A DNA stretch of 64,000 nt from Frigoriglobus tundricola (GTDB taxonomy: Bacteria; Planctomycetota; Planctomycetia; Gemmatales; Gemmataceae): positions 6,510,001 through 6,574,000 of the forward strand of contig NZ_CP053452.2 of assembly GCF_013128195.2 (NCBI RefSeq), read 5' to 3'. The position numbers were made by a program, and so were the translations under genes. Under the pieces are notes generated by a model. The model did not search any database and was not told the origin of the DNA. It saw nothing but the letters and a program-made list of their open reading frames with translations. Shown one piece after another: positions 34,445 to 45,081 of the stretch (position 1 is the stretch's first letter; every line of letters starts with the position of its first letter).

Positions 34445-37400
34445 TTATCTCCGGAAGGGCCTAAAAGGCTGACTCGGTGTGGCGCCGTAATTGTAGTAGA
34501 ACATCCCACCTGCCCCATGCGACTGGGGGTCTACGCCAAGAAATATACCCATTGTGTTATTTGACCACCCTCCTCCGTAGTATGTTCCTGGAACGCCGAG
34601 CCCTTGCGACGGGTAGATGGAGACGCCGCCGGCAATGCCGTTATAGGTGAAGCCGCTTGATGGGAATGGGTTGGGGAATTGAGGAGGAACGACTGGGTTA
34701 GGAACAACCGGAATCGTCACTCCATCCACATACCACCCACTTGGAGGGGAGTTCGGAACACCAATGCCGAACGGATTTCCTTGGAACGGGTTTGCGCCCT
34801 GATTCGGATTCGGGCGGAACGGGTTTGCGCCCTGATTTGGATTCGGGCGTCCGGGAACCATTGGCGCAGGTGGGTTTTGCACACCTAGCGGCGGCGGGCC
34901 CTGTGGAGCAATAGGCGCAGGGCCACCGACTGGAGGCGCGGGAACGAGGTAATTGTAGGTTCCATCAGTCCATCCGACAGAGCCAACGTGTCCAGTCGCC
35001 GACAACTTACCAGGCGCAAGATACCACCATCCTTCAGTCGCGGTCCAGTACAGCGTTGGCTTCGTTTCGTCAAGTCTGGGGTTACTAGACGCAGATGGAG
35101 GGATGATTGTATTGGTTAGCCAATTTGGCGTTTGAGATCCCAGAGCGCCGGTAGGTCGGCTTGGTGGAGCCAGACCACTCGGATCGGTGGTGTTCGTCGG
35201 GTCGTTCGTCACGAACCGATACAAATTCATGTCCTTCGCAGCGAACCCGGTCGGGTCCATCGTGACCCACCGTTGGAGCGTCGGGCTGTAGAACCGGCTC
35301 TCGCTCTCGTTCAGCCCGCTGGTGGCATCGTACCGCATCCCCTGGAACCCGTACACCCAGCCGTAGGCGCTGCTCGTCAAGGTACTCGTGTAGCCGGCGT
35401 TGTAGATCGTCAGCACACCGTAGGGGCTGTCCACGTACCGCTCGACCACGACCCCGCTGCCGTTCGCCAAGGCGGTCACGTTCCAGTTGGCGTCCTGTTG
35501 CACCCACAGCCGCTGGTTCAGCGTCCCCGGCGAGCCCGTCGCGTTGTCGCGGAGGACCATCGCGTTGACGTACACGGGACTCCACACGTACCGCGCCGTC
35601 GCGGACCCACTGACCATCTCCTCCAGCGCCTGACCCTGGTTGGAGTAAAACAAGTCCGTCGTGGTCCCGCTCGCCGTAACGGTCACGCGCCGACCGAGAC
35701 CGTCATAACTGAACGTTTCTAGCGTCGTCCCGCTGGAGTTCTTCACCGCCACCAGTCGGTTCCATGCGTCGTACACGAACTTGGTTCCATTCTGGTCTGC
35801 GGTCATGTTCCCGTTAGAATCATAGGTCGGGGTCGTCGCCCCGCTGATGGCGGTAATCTCGTTCTGCGCGTTGGCGGATAGGGTCTGGGCCGTGCCGTTT
35901 GTGGTGATGCTGGTGAAGTCACCCACTGCGTTCGTTATGAAACTCTGGCTCGCGCTGGCGGTCCCTGTCAGACCCGTCTTCGTGCTGTTCAGTGTACCGC
36001 GCTGGAACGAGGCCAGTTGGTTCTCGGCGGTGTACGTGTACAACTCCCCGAATGCCGTATTCACTGTATTTTGGCGCCACAGCACGTTGTTGTCCGCGTC
36101 GTACCCGTACTGGAACTCGTCGGTCGTGGTGCTGGTGCTCGTGTTCACCCACAGGTCGTCCACGACCCGCCCGAACCGGTCCAGGCCCACGTACTTGTCA
36201 CCGGCGTCGCCCGTCCCGCCGGTCTGGCTGATGAGCGTCTGGTTCACGTTGGTCTGCGGGTGGTCGCGTTCGACCACCGTATCCAACCCCAGGTACTTGT
36301 ACGCTTCCAGCGTGCCCGTCGTGTCCGACAGCGACGACAGCCGACTGATCGTACTATTTAACCCGGTCGAGTAGTTGTACGTCAACACGTAACCGTCCGG
36401 ATACGTGATCGAGGTGAGCCGCGACTGATCCGCGCCCGAGGGCATCTCGGCGTAGGCATACTGCACCGACGGCGTGCTGGACGTGTTGACCGTGCCCGAC
36501 TGCGCCTGGTACTCGGTGATAAGTTGACCGAGGCCGTTGTACACGCGCTCGACCTGGTTCACGACGCTCCCGCCCGAGGTGGCGTTGTCGCTGGTGACGA
36601 GGTACGCGTTGCCCTGTCCGTCGTAGGCGGTGGTGATGAGCCGCACGCCCCCGTCCACCCCGCTGCCCAGCGTCGTCACCGCGTCCGACACCTGGCGCCC
36701 CAGCACGTCGTAGCTGTACGTGTGGACGTTCCCGTTGCGGTCCGTGCTGGTCAGCGCCTGACCCAGCGCGTTGACCGTGGTGGTCACTTCCTGCGCGCTG
36801 CTCGCCAGCCCGGAGGTCCCGTCCGGGTACTCGGTGATGCCCACAATGTCGTTGGACGTGATCGTGCTACCGGTGGTGGCGCTGACCCCGTAGGCATAGG
36901 CCGTGACCTGCACCCCACCGCCCGTCTGGTACGCCGTCACGCTCGCCGTCCCGACCGCGTTGTACGTGTACCCGGTGGTGGCGTTGGAGGTGCCGGTCAC
37001 CACCCCGTTGGTGAAGTCCTGGATGGTCCTCACGGTGCGGCCCTCGGCGTCCGTGTACGTGCGTGCCACGTTCCCGGCCGGGTCCGTCACGATGGCCGCG
37101 TGTCCCGCGTCCCCGCCCGCGGAGATTGCGGTCACCGCTACCGCCGGGGAGGTGCCGCCGGTCAGGCCCGCGCCGTTGCCGGTGATGGCGGTCTGGTAGC
37201 TGCTGGCGAGCGTGCCGGTGAACCACACCTCCCAACCGCTGCCGCTGGGTGCCGCACTCACCGTCACGTTCCCGGACCCGACTGACGTCAGCGCCTGGAG
37301 CGCGGTCTGCACCGTCGCGGCCGAGGCGTTGTAGGCGATGGCGCTGGTCGTCTGCCCACCGAAGGTGAGCGTGAACGTGCCCCCCGTCGGGCTCCCTGTC

Positions 37401-40400
37401 AGCACAATGTCCTGCACGGCGTCGGTGCTATAAGCGGTACTTGTCACCAGCACCGTACTTGACCCCGTGGGCACACTGCTCGGGCGCGTCCATGCCGTGC
37501 CGCCGTTGGTGCCCACGTTCACGCTGGCGACCAGCCGGTTCGCCAGATCAAAGTAGTACGCCATGTAGCTGACCCGGGCCGCGATCCCGGTGGTCGGGGT
37601 GCCCAAAGCCCCGGTGCCCGTGGCCGTGTCGAACCGGTCGCTCGACACTGCCTCCACCAGGTTCCCGTTACTGTCGTACGTGTACAGCGTTTGCGACAGC
37701 ACGGTGTCACTCGCGACACTGCTGGCCGCGGCGTAGCCCGTGCCGCCCGCCCCGTCCGTGGTGTACTCGGCCGTCGTCCGGCCCACCCCGTCAACTGTGT
37801 CCTTGGTCACCAGGCCGCCGGGCGCCTGGGTCTCGATCACGTTCCCGCGGGCGTCGTGCCACGTCAGCGTGTATAGCGTGTTGGAGCCCACGGACCCGGT
37901 ACTCGGGTTCACGTCATACGTGTCGGTGCGGTACACCTGCCCCTGCTCGTCGTAGCTGATCGTGCTCTGTGCCCGGAGATCGGAGCTGATCCCGCCGGGC
38001 AGGCTCAGCACGCCCCCGACGATGGTCGGCGCCAGCCCGTCGGCCGCGTACATCTGCGCTTCCGTTACTTCGTTCCGGTTGTCATACGTCAGCACCGTCA
38101 GCGGCCGGTTCACCCCCGACCCCTCGCTCGTCTGCACGCCACTCTTCTCGGCCACCTTTCGGTCCCGCCAGTCGTACCAGTACTCGGTCTCCTCGGCTGC
38201 GGCGCTGCCCCCGGGGTACTGGGTCACGGCCGTCAGGTTGCCGTCACCGACCCCGCCGCCGTCGTACTGGTAAGACGTCACCTCCACCATGTTGCTGGTG
38301 CCCGTGTTATTCGTGGGCGACCAGGTGCCACTCGTCGGCGTGTCGTTGGTCCCCACCCACACGCTCACCTTGCGACCCTGGCCGTCGTACACGGTGCGGG
38401 TGATGGTCCCGAGCTGGTCCACGGTGCGACACAGGTTCCCGTCCACGTCGTACTGGTACTGGGTCTGGTCGAAGTTCACCCCGGCCGTGCCCATCACCCC
38501 CGTCGTGTACGTCAACCCGCTCAGGTTGTAATACGTATCCACCGCCGTCACCTGCCCGGCCGCGTTCCGGTATGTCCGAGTCAGCGACTGAATCTTGGCG
38601 ATGCTCTCGGTCCCCGTCGGCACGCCACCACTCACCGCCGGCGCGGCGCTCATGGTGAGGGTCTCGGTGTACCCGTTGGCCATGTCGTCGCGGGTCACCG
38701 TCGTCGGCCCCGTCGGCGCGTTGGTCGTCGTGTTCCACCCGGCGTAGGTGCGCACCTCGTGGGCCGTGTCGAGGTACACGGTGTACGTGATGTTCCCGTT
38801 CGGATCGGTCTCCTTGGTCACCCGACCCAGCCCGTCCACCACATATGTGGTCACCAGTTGGAGCCCGCCGCCGGTCGGCGTGGTCCACCCGCTCGGCAGG
38901 TTCGTGAACGTGCTGGTCAGAGAGGTGTTCACGTCCGTGATCGTCTTCACCACCGCGCCGGTCAGGGTGTCCGTCTGGGTGTAGTTGAGGAACCCGTTGG
39001 CGTCCTTGGTCCACTGCACATTGCCGAAAGAGTCATACACCGTCACCGTCGTGTTGGCGGTGTTGGAGCCGTTCTCGGCGGTGGTGATGGTCGGCAGGGT
39101 GGTGGTGACCGTGGCCACCTGGTTGGTGCCCGACAGGTACGTGTACGCGGAACTCGTCGTCTCGCCCCCGGTCCCGTTCGTGTTCCGGTACTTCGTATCC
39201 GTCGCCACGTTGAAGAAGTTGATGCTGCCGACCGTGTTCTCGATGTACGTCTCCGTCTCCTGGGGCACGATTGTGCCCCCCGTCCCCTGCTGGATGTCCA
39301 CCTCCTGCAAGTACCCCGCGGCATTGCCCGCGGTCGAGGTGGTGGCGGTGGTGGTGCTGGCGTAGGTGTAGTCGGTGATGAGCCCGGCCGAGCTGCTCAG
39401 GTATGTGGTGCCGCCCCCGTAGTTCACGAGGTCCAGATACGAGGTGCTGTACCCGGTCACCGCCGACGGGGCCGCCGTCAGGATCAGCTGGCCCAACGAA
39501 TTGTAATGATCGAACGTGTACCACTTGTTGCTCGACGCGTCCGTGTACACCGATAGGATTAGCCCGCCCTGGGCGTTGGTGAACACCGTGTTCGTGGTCC
39601 CGTCCGGCTTCGTCTCCACGGTCTCCGTGGTCCACACGTTCGGCCCCGTCGCCCCGGAGGCCGCGCTGTTGGTCGTGTACGTGTACGTGTACGTGCCCAG
39701 ACCGGCGATCGTCGCGCTCGACACCTGGCCGGCGGAGTTGTACTGGAACGCCTGGGTCGCGTACGGCGCCACTTGCGTGTTGGTGAGCGAATCGACCCCG
39801 GTACCCAGGGCCGCCGTGAGCAGGGCATACGCGTCCGGATCGAACACGTACGCGATGTTGCCCGTGGACCCAGTGCCCGAGGTGTAGTACCGGTAGTACG
39901 AGGTGCCCAGCGCGTTGCCCGAGCCGTCCTCGACGGTCGCCGTCTCCAAATCCCCCGCCGCGCCGTAGGCGTTGGACCCGGTGTAGTACGTGTACGCGGT
40001 CTGCCGCACCGTCACCCACGAACCGGTGCTGCCCGTCTGGGTCTCCTGCACCACGCCCGACAGCAGGCCCGTGTTCACCCCGCTGGTCAGGTACGTGAGG
40101 ACGTACGCCTCGGTCAACTGCGACGACCCGCTCCCCGTGCTCCGCTGGATCTGCGTCGGGTTGCCGGCGCTGTTGCGACTGGTAACGCTCGTGGTCACCC
40201 CGGCGGCGGTCGCGGCGCTGATCAGCTTGCCCTGGAGGTCGGACGCGGTGGAACTGGAGAAGCCGTAGAACGTGAACGCCTGCCCGGTGCTATCCGTGGC
40301 CACGTACTGGTCGGTGGAGGAGTTGTACACGAGTGTGGCGGTGTCCGCGTACCGGGCCACGTAGCTGGTGCCGTTCCAGTCGAAGTAGTGGGCGTTCCCG

Positions 40401-42184
40401 GCACTGTCCACCAGGGCGATACTGTTGGTCCCGTTCTCCTCCTCCAGGAACGCGGTCTCGGTGAACATGGACCCGAGCCCGTTGATCCCGTTGGAGTACC
40501 CGGACAGGTTGGTCCACGACCAGTGGAGCCCCCACGGCGATCCGAACCCGGCGGCCGACAGGTCGGTCCGGTTCACGGTCACGCCCCCGGTCCCGTACAC
40601 GACCCCGGTTGCCGACACGTCGGCCGGGGTGTCCCAGGCGCCGCTCGCGGAGGTGAGCAGGCCGGCGCCCGACGGGTTCGCCGGTGCCATCGGTTGCGCG
40701 ATGCCGGACGCAGCGGACACGGTGAAGGACACGATCGGCCCCGAGAACGAGGTCGTGTAGTTGGGGCTGCCGGGGTACGAGGCATCGATCGTGTACGTGC
40801 CGGCCGCCAGGTTCACCGAGAACGGGGTCGTGATGGCGTACGGCCCGCCGTCCGGGGACAGGGCCTCGGCCCAGGTGCCGAGCAGGGTCGAGGACGAGTT
40901 GTACAGCGTGAACGTGAGCGTCCCGGTCGGCGGGGCACCGTTTCCGCCAAAGATGGTGTACACCGAGAGCGTCTGCCCCGCGACCAGGCTCGGTGTGCCG
41001 GTACTCCCGTTGTAGTAGTAGACCGGTCCGAGGTGGAAATCGTTCTCAGCGGCGACAAACACGCCGTCGGCGGTCGAGCCGAACGGGGAATACGAACCCA
41101 GCGGTGTCATCAACTGCGCACCGGTCGTGCCGCTGAACACGCTCACCTGGTCCGTGGTCCCCGAGCCACTCGAGGCCACGATGTCCGGCGTCGTCGGGGC
41201 CGAGGAGTTGGAGACGTACGCCAGTGCCACGTGTGCCCCGTTCGTGTCGGACGAGCCGAACGGCTGGATGTCCTGAAGCACCGTGCCCGAGGCATCGAAC
41301 GTCTTCACCTCGGTCGTCACCCCGGCGCCCGTGCCCACCGCGAGGACGGAGGTCGAGCCCGGATTGGTCACGCCGGCCATCGGGTCGGCGGCCACGGACA
41401 CGACTCCGCCCGTGTACCCCGAGCCGAACGCCTGGAACCCGCCCAGCGTGCTGCTCAGGGCGGTGCCACTGAGCGGGTCATACGCGGCCACCCAACCACC
41501 CGACCCGCCCAGCACCACGTCCGCCTTGCCCGAACCCGTGAGGTCGCCCGCGGCCAGCGACACGGCCCCGGAGAACGCGGTCCCGGTCACGTCGAAGTCG
41601 GCCAGCACGCTCCCGTCACTGCCGCTAAAGACCTTGATCTCGAGCCCACCGGTCGTCTGGGCCGCGGTGATCAGGTCGGTGACACCGTTCCCCTCCACGT
41701 CCCCGGTCGCGGTCACCACTCCACCGCCGGTGATCGACGAGTAGGCGGTGAAGCTGCCCAGCGCCCCCGAGATCGCGGACCCCGTGGTGCCATCAAGGAT
41801 CGTAACGGTCGCGCTGGTCCCCGAGGCCGCGGACACCACCGCGTCGGGGAGGCCGCTGCCGGTGAAGTCGCCGGCCGAGACGTCGAGCCCGCCGGTGTAC
41901 GTGGAGCCGAACGCGGACACCGAGGTGCTGAACTGGAGGGTCCCGGCGCCGGCGTTGTACGCCTTGACCACGGCCGCATCGCCGACCCCCGATCCCACGA
42001 AGATTTCTGGGTTGGGCAACGGAATCCCTGTGGGGACGAGGCGCTCTTCCATCGATTCGACGACCAACCGCACCCGTGCGGGGGCGGCGTGGCGGGCGCA
42101 GAACAAGCCGGCCAGGCGGTCGCGGAGGTTGAGGACGGCGTCGAACAGGGTGAACGCGGACGGGAGGCGGTGGGTGCGCGTCAC
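34445..42184 (-). CDS. giant Rhs/YD-repeat surface protein (2579 residues)
   Basis: The N-terminus has a planctomycete cell-surface motif, RVRLVVESMEERLVPTG (about 36-53). FG-GAP/beta-propeller-like repeats follow (about 60-380; units such as GDFTGSGLPDAVVSAAS). A Big_3_5/Ig-like domain lies near 390-490 (GTLTFTLYNSSSTLLGTW). Hundreds of residues of YD/Rhs repeats come next, interrupted by an Ig-like insert near 1620-1720 (TGGTFTLTFGGQTTSAIAYN). The Rhs core RFYSPTLQRWVTMDPTGFAA and DPSGL ends near 2336. The last ~240 residues are Pro/Asn/Gly-rich, with no toxin motif I recognise. The start is GTG with AAGGA upstream. The Rhs barrel would encapsulate the C-terminal part at or outside the cell surface. 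It is unusually long for the family. Confidence 0.9.
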   Translation of the reverse strand: MTRTHRLPSAFTLFDAVLNLRDRLAGLFCARHAAPARVRLVVESMEERLVPTGIPLPNPEIFVGSGVGDAAVVKAYNAGAGTLQFSTSVSAFGSTYTGGLDVSAGDFTGSGLPDAVVSAASGTSATVTILDGTTGSAISGALGSFTAYSSITGGGVVTATGDVEGNGVTDLITAAQTTGGLEIKVFSGSDGSVLADFDVTGTAFSGAVSLAAGDLTGSGKADVVLGGSGGWVAAYDPLSGTALSSTLGGFQAFGSGYTGGVVSVAADPMAGVTNPGSTSVLAVGTGAGVTTEVKTFDASGTVLQDIQPFGSSDTNGAHVALAYVSNSSAPTTPDIVASSGSGTTDQVSVFSGTTGAQLMTPLGSYSPFGSTADGVFVAAENDFHLGPVYYYNGSTGTPSLVAGQTLSVYTIFGGNGAPPTGTLTFTLYNSSSTLLGTWAEALSPDGGPYAITTPFSVNLAAGTYTIDASYPGSPNYTTSFSGPIVSFTVSAASGIAQPMAPANPSGAGLLTSASGAWDTPADVSATGVVYGTGGVTVNRTDLSAAGFGSPWGLHWSWTNLSGYSNGINGLGSMFTETAFLEEENGTNSIALVDSAGNAHYFDWNGTSYVARYADTATLVYNSSTDQYVATDSTGQAFTFYGFSSSTASDLQGKLISAATAAGVTTSVTSRNSAGNPTQIQRSTGSGSSQLTEAYVLTYLTSGVNTGLLSGVVQETQTGSTGSWVTVRQTAYTYYTGSNAYGAAGDLETATVEDGSGNALGTSYYRYYTSGTGSTGNIAYVFDPDAYALLTAALGTGVDSLTNTQVAPYATQAFQYNSAGQVSSATIAGLGTYTYTYTTNSAASGATGPNVWTTETVETKPDGTTNTVFTNAQGGLILSVYTDASSNKWYTFDHYNSLGQLILTAAPSAVTGYSTSYLDLVNYGGGTTYLSSSAGLITDYTYASTTTATTSTAGNAAGYLQEVDIQQGTGGTIVPQETETYIENTVGSINFFNVATDTKYRNTNGTGGETTSSAYTYLSGTNQVATVTTTLPTITTAENGSNTANTTVTVYDSFGNVQWTKDANGFLNYTQTDTLTGAVVKTITDVNTSLTSTFTNLPSGWTTPTGGGLQLVTTYVVDGLGRVTKETDPNGNITYTVYLDTAHEVRTYAGWNTTTNAPTGPTTVTRDDMANGYTETLTMSAAPAVSGGVPTGTESIAKIQSLTRTYRNAAGQVTAVDTYYNLSGLTYTTGVMGTAGVNFDQTQYQYDVDGNLCRTVDQLGTITRTVYDGQGRKVSVWVGTNDTPTSGTWSPTNNTGTSNMVEVTSYQYDGGGVGDGNLTAVTQYPGGSAAAEETEYWYDWRDRKVAEKSGVQTSEGSGVNRPLTVLTYDNRNEVTEAQMYAADGLAPTIVGGVLSLPGGISSDLRAQSTISYDEQGQVYRTDTYDVNPSTGSVGSNTLYTLTWHDARGNVIETQAPGGLVTKDTVDGVGRTTAEYTTDGAGGTGYAAASSVASDTVLSQTLYTYDSNGNLVEAVSSDRFDTATGTGALGTPTTGIAARVSYMAYYFDLANRLVASVNVGTNGGTAWTRPSSVPTGSSTVLVTSTAYSTDAVQDIVLTGSPTGGTFTLTFGGQTTSAIAYNASAATVQTALQALTSVGSGNVTVSAAPSGSGWEVWFTGTLASSYQTAITGNGAGLTGGTSPAVAVTAISAGGDAGHAAIVTDPAGNVARTYTDAEGRTVRTIQDFTNGVVTGTSNATTGYTYNAVGTASVTAYQTGGGVQVTAYAYGVSATTGSTITSNDIVGITEYPDGTSGLASSAQEVTTTVNALGQALTSTDRNGNVHTYSYDVLGRQVSDAVTTLGSGVDGGVRLITTAYDGQGNAYLVTSDNATSGGSVVNQVERVYNGLGQLITEYQAQSGTVNTSSTPSVQYAYAEMPSGADQSRLTSITYPDGYVLTYNYSTGLNSTISRLSSLSDTTGTLEAYKYLGLDTVVERDHPQTNVNQTLISQTGGTGDAGDKYVGLDRFGRVVDDLWVNTSTSTTTDEFQYGYDADNNVLWRQNTVNTAFGELYTYTAENQLASFQRGTLNSTKTGLTGTASASQSFITNAVGDFTSITTNGTAQTLSANAQNEITAISGATTPTYDSNGNMTADQNGTKFVYDAWNRLVAVKNSSGTTLETFSYDGLGRRVTVTASGTTTDLFYSNQGQALEEMVSGSATARYVWSPVYVNAMVLRDNATGSPGTLNQRLWVQQDANWNVTALANGSGVVVERYVDSPYGVLTIYNAGYTSTLTSSAYGWVYGFQGMRYDATSGLNESESRFYSPTLQRWVTMDPTGFAAKDMNLYRFVTNDPTNTTDPSGLAPPSRPTGALGSQTPNWLTNTIIPPSASSNPRLDETKPTLYWTATEGWWYLAPGKLSATGHVGSVGWTDGTYNYLVPAPPVGGPAPIAPQGPPPLGVQNPPAPMVPGRPNPNQGANPFRPNPNQGANPFQGNPFGIGVPNSPPSGWYVDGVTIPVVPNPVVPPQFPNPFPSSGFTYNGIAGGVSIYPSQGLGVPGTYYGGGWSNNTMGIFLGVDPQSHGAGGMFYYNYGATPSQPFRPFRR
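34783..34848. repeat. 33-bp tandem repeat in the Rhs C-terminus
   Basis: Two almost identical 33-base units (34783-34815 and 34816-34848) encode RPNPNQGANPF in the Pro/Asn-rich tail. A third, shorter unit (GNPF) follows. Confidence 0.8.
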
Positions 42185-43122
42185 GGTGTCATCCTTAGAC
42201 GGGGATGTGTCTCGGGGAACTTCCGCTGTTCAGGCTCTCAACGAATCGGAATCGATCGCATTGGTCGATTGGAGGCTTTTTTTTGGCTCATCCACACAAT
42301 CGTCGATAACGGTGTGGGCGAACCCGTTTGGGTCACTACCAATACTGTACACCAGTTAACTACTACAGTCAACGCGCGCAGGCAGAAAATTCTGCGCCTG
42401 CAACCGGGAAAGCAAGTCGGACAAATAAACTCTACGACGAATATAACATCGATATGTTAGGCCGATTGCTCCGTAAGCCTGATGTCTGTGCCGCGGAGAT
42501 GGTGATTGGGCGGTACCTTAACCGGGGAAACACTGCTTTACAAGCGGACGCCGACAGAATTATGAAGTTCGCGCCCGCGGTCAGTTTTTTCGCGCACACG
42601 CGAATCGGCGTCGGGATCATCGGCGCTCGTAACGGAGAGAAGGTGGAAGGGACAGGGGAACGAACGAGCCGAGTTCAGCGAACGTCCAGCTCTGTGGTCC
42701 GGGCGACCTGACTCGGCAGGGCGTCGGAGTGCTCTCCTTCGCGTGATTGTTGTGTGCAGAGTCGCGGCCAGGGGCTGGTTTGGAACCGGCTCCGAACCGA
42801 GCTATTCGCGGTCTCCGACCGCCACTTCCTCTCGGCAACTGCCCACCCTTGCGTTCTTCCACTCGGAAGCCGATGTGAGTCGTTCCTGGTGGTCGCTACT
42901 TGTAGGCACCGTCGGGACACCGCCGGAATGCGCCAGGGTCGGTGCGGCACACAATCCCGCGCTTACGAGAGCGCATACGAAACGGCGTACCGTAACGGGC
43001 AGTGATCGGCAACAAGCCGGAACGCACCGGCGGCAACGGAGCCGCGCAGGAGGGCGACCGGACGCCGCTCGGCGGCTGGAACCGTTCCAGTCGGCCTATG
43101 CAACGCATAGGGAAGACGCCTG
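42185..43122. other. intergenic region between the Rhs gene and the outer group II intron
   Basis: About 940 bases. No frame on either strand shows a domain or normal composition. The first ~300 bases are AT-richer and are probably the Rhs promoter region. The last part is the 5' exon of the intron at 43123, which I cannot assign to a gene. Confidence 0.45.
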
Positions 43123-44988
43123 GTGCGCCATGAATGAAGGTGATGGTCCTCAGCGGGTGCGATTCCCGCCCGGCAACTGGGTCGCTCCAGCCGGTAGCTA
43201 TCGGAGCGGCGGTGGAGGTAACGAAGCCGTCGAAGCCTTCGAGACAACACCCCGTTGCGACGGGGTGGCGAGTCCGCGGGTCGTAACTCTTGTGAACGCC
43301 GAGCAAGCCCCGAAAGTCCCAAACGTGGGAGCCGACCCTCTCAGGCAATGGGGAAGGCCGCCGACGCTGGCGAGCAGGTCACCGGCTGGAATACGCCGGC
43401 CCACGAGCGATCCGACCCAGCGTTCCCACCGGGGTATATGGCGACGACACGCGGACACACGGGGATCATCGCAACATGGGAAGCCCCAGGTGGTGGCAGA
43501 ACGGGTCTGCCAACCGGACGCCCGTGAGGGACAGGCCGGGCCGCCTGGGGTGGCGGACAGGTTCGTAGTACCGATGAAGCCGGGTAATGCCGGTGGAGGG
43601 AAGGGACCTGAGTTCCAGATCCGTGTCCGTGGGAGCCGAGAGTCAGGAGATTGGCGATGAGCCTAACACCTCCGGAAACGGTTCGGAAGCTCCAGGCGGC
43701 ACTGCACGCCAAAGCGAAGGGAGCGCCCGGGTACCGGTTCTACGCGCTGTACGACAAGGTGTGCCGTAAGGACGTGCTGAGTTATGCCTACGAGCGGTGC
43801 CGGCAGAACGCCGGTGCCCCCGGGGTCGACGCCCAGACGTTCGAAGCCATCGAGAAGTCGGGGCGGGAACGGTGGCTGGACGCATTGACGCAAGCTCTCC
43901 GGGATCGAACGTACCGTCCCCGTCCGATCCGTCGGGTGTTCATCCCTAAGCCGGACGGCAAGCAACGTCCGCTCGGGATCGCCACGATCCGGGACCGCGT
44001 GGTGCAGATGGCGATGGTGGTGGTCTTGGAGTCCATCTTCGAGGCCGACCTCACGCCGGAGCAGTACGCGTACCGTCCGGGGCGAAGTGCGCACGACGCG
44101 TTGCGACGCGTCCACGCGCTGGTGAACGATGGGTACACGGAAGTGGTGGATGCAGACCTGGCCGGGTATTTCGACAGCATTCCCCATCCGGAGCTTTTGA
44201 AGTCGGTGGCCCGCCGCGTCAGTGATCGGCACGTTCTGTCGCTGATCAAGGCGTGGTTGGAAGCACCGGTGGAAGAAGCCGACCGGCGTGGGCGGGTGAG
44301 TCGGACGACCTGCAACCGGGACCAACGGCGGGGAACGCCGCAAGGGTCTCCGCTGTCTCCGCTCCTGAGCAACGTGTACTTCCGCCGGTTCGTGTTGGGT
44401 TGGAGTACGCTGGGGCACGCACAGCGGCTGGACGCCCACATCGTCAACTATGCGGACGACTGTGCGCCACGAAGGCGTGAAGGATCGGGCTCGGTGCCCG
44501 ATGCGAAACGCCATGCCACGCGAGAGATGAGGGTAGATCCCTCGGGATCGGGTTGCAGGACCAGATCCCAAACCACCTGAAGCTGCGGGGGCCAAAAGCC
44601 CCGGTGGTGAGCGTTCAGGAAAAGGCCGGCCGCGAGCCGGTCAGGTATGGACCGAGAAGACGAACGTAAGTAAACCGCCGATGAGGTGTCGAAAGCGTAG
44701 GAACGTCATCGAAACCGGGCTTCAGTCGTTGGCCCGGGATCCAGCCGAGACGGGACCTGCTTACGGACTCGGTGATGACCGGCATAAAGGCGGCGTGATC
44801 TCGGTCCGGGCTCTCGCGGGGAACGTGGGATCCTGGTGTCCACGATGTCAAGGGAAAGCCACAAGGGGAAGAACCCTGAGGGCGACAGTACCGAGGCGTG
44901 GCACAGGGTCGGATCAACCCATAGTAGCGTTGAAGCCTGGTAATGCGGGCCGAGCGAAGGGGTTGAATGATTCTGCCGAAGGAATGGG

Positions 44989-45079
44989 TCAACCCGCAAG
45001 GGGAGGAATTCATGCCCGAAGCAAGGTCGTGCGTGGCGGCTCGAACCGCGACCGTCGATCAACCCGCAAGGGGAGGAAT
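44989..45079 (+). repeat. 21-bp direct repeat carrying a ribosome-binding site
   Basis: The sequence TCAACCCGCAAGGGGAGGAA (plus T) occurs at 44989-45009 and 45059-45079. Each contains GGGGAGGAAT. The first is followed by ATG at 45012, opening a 25-codon reading that overlaps the reverse-transcriptase start; the second serves the enzyme itself. Confidence 0.8.
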
Positions 45080-45081
45080 CG

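Noticed and set aside
39773..42460. 895-codon open frame antisense to the Rhs gene
   Set aside because: It is Arg/Gly/Val-rich without domains and exists because the high-GC Rhs gene leaves few stops on the other strand.
42328..42711. 127-codon frame upstream of the Rhs gene
   Set aside because: Mixed composition without domain, ribosome-binding site or operon context.
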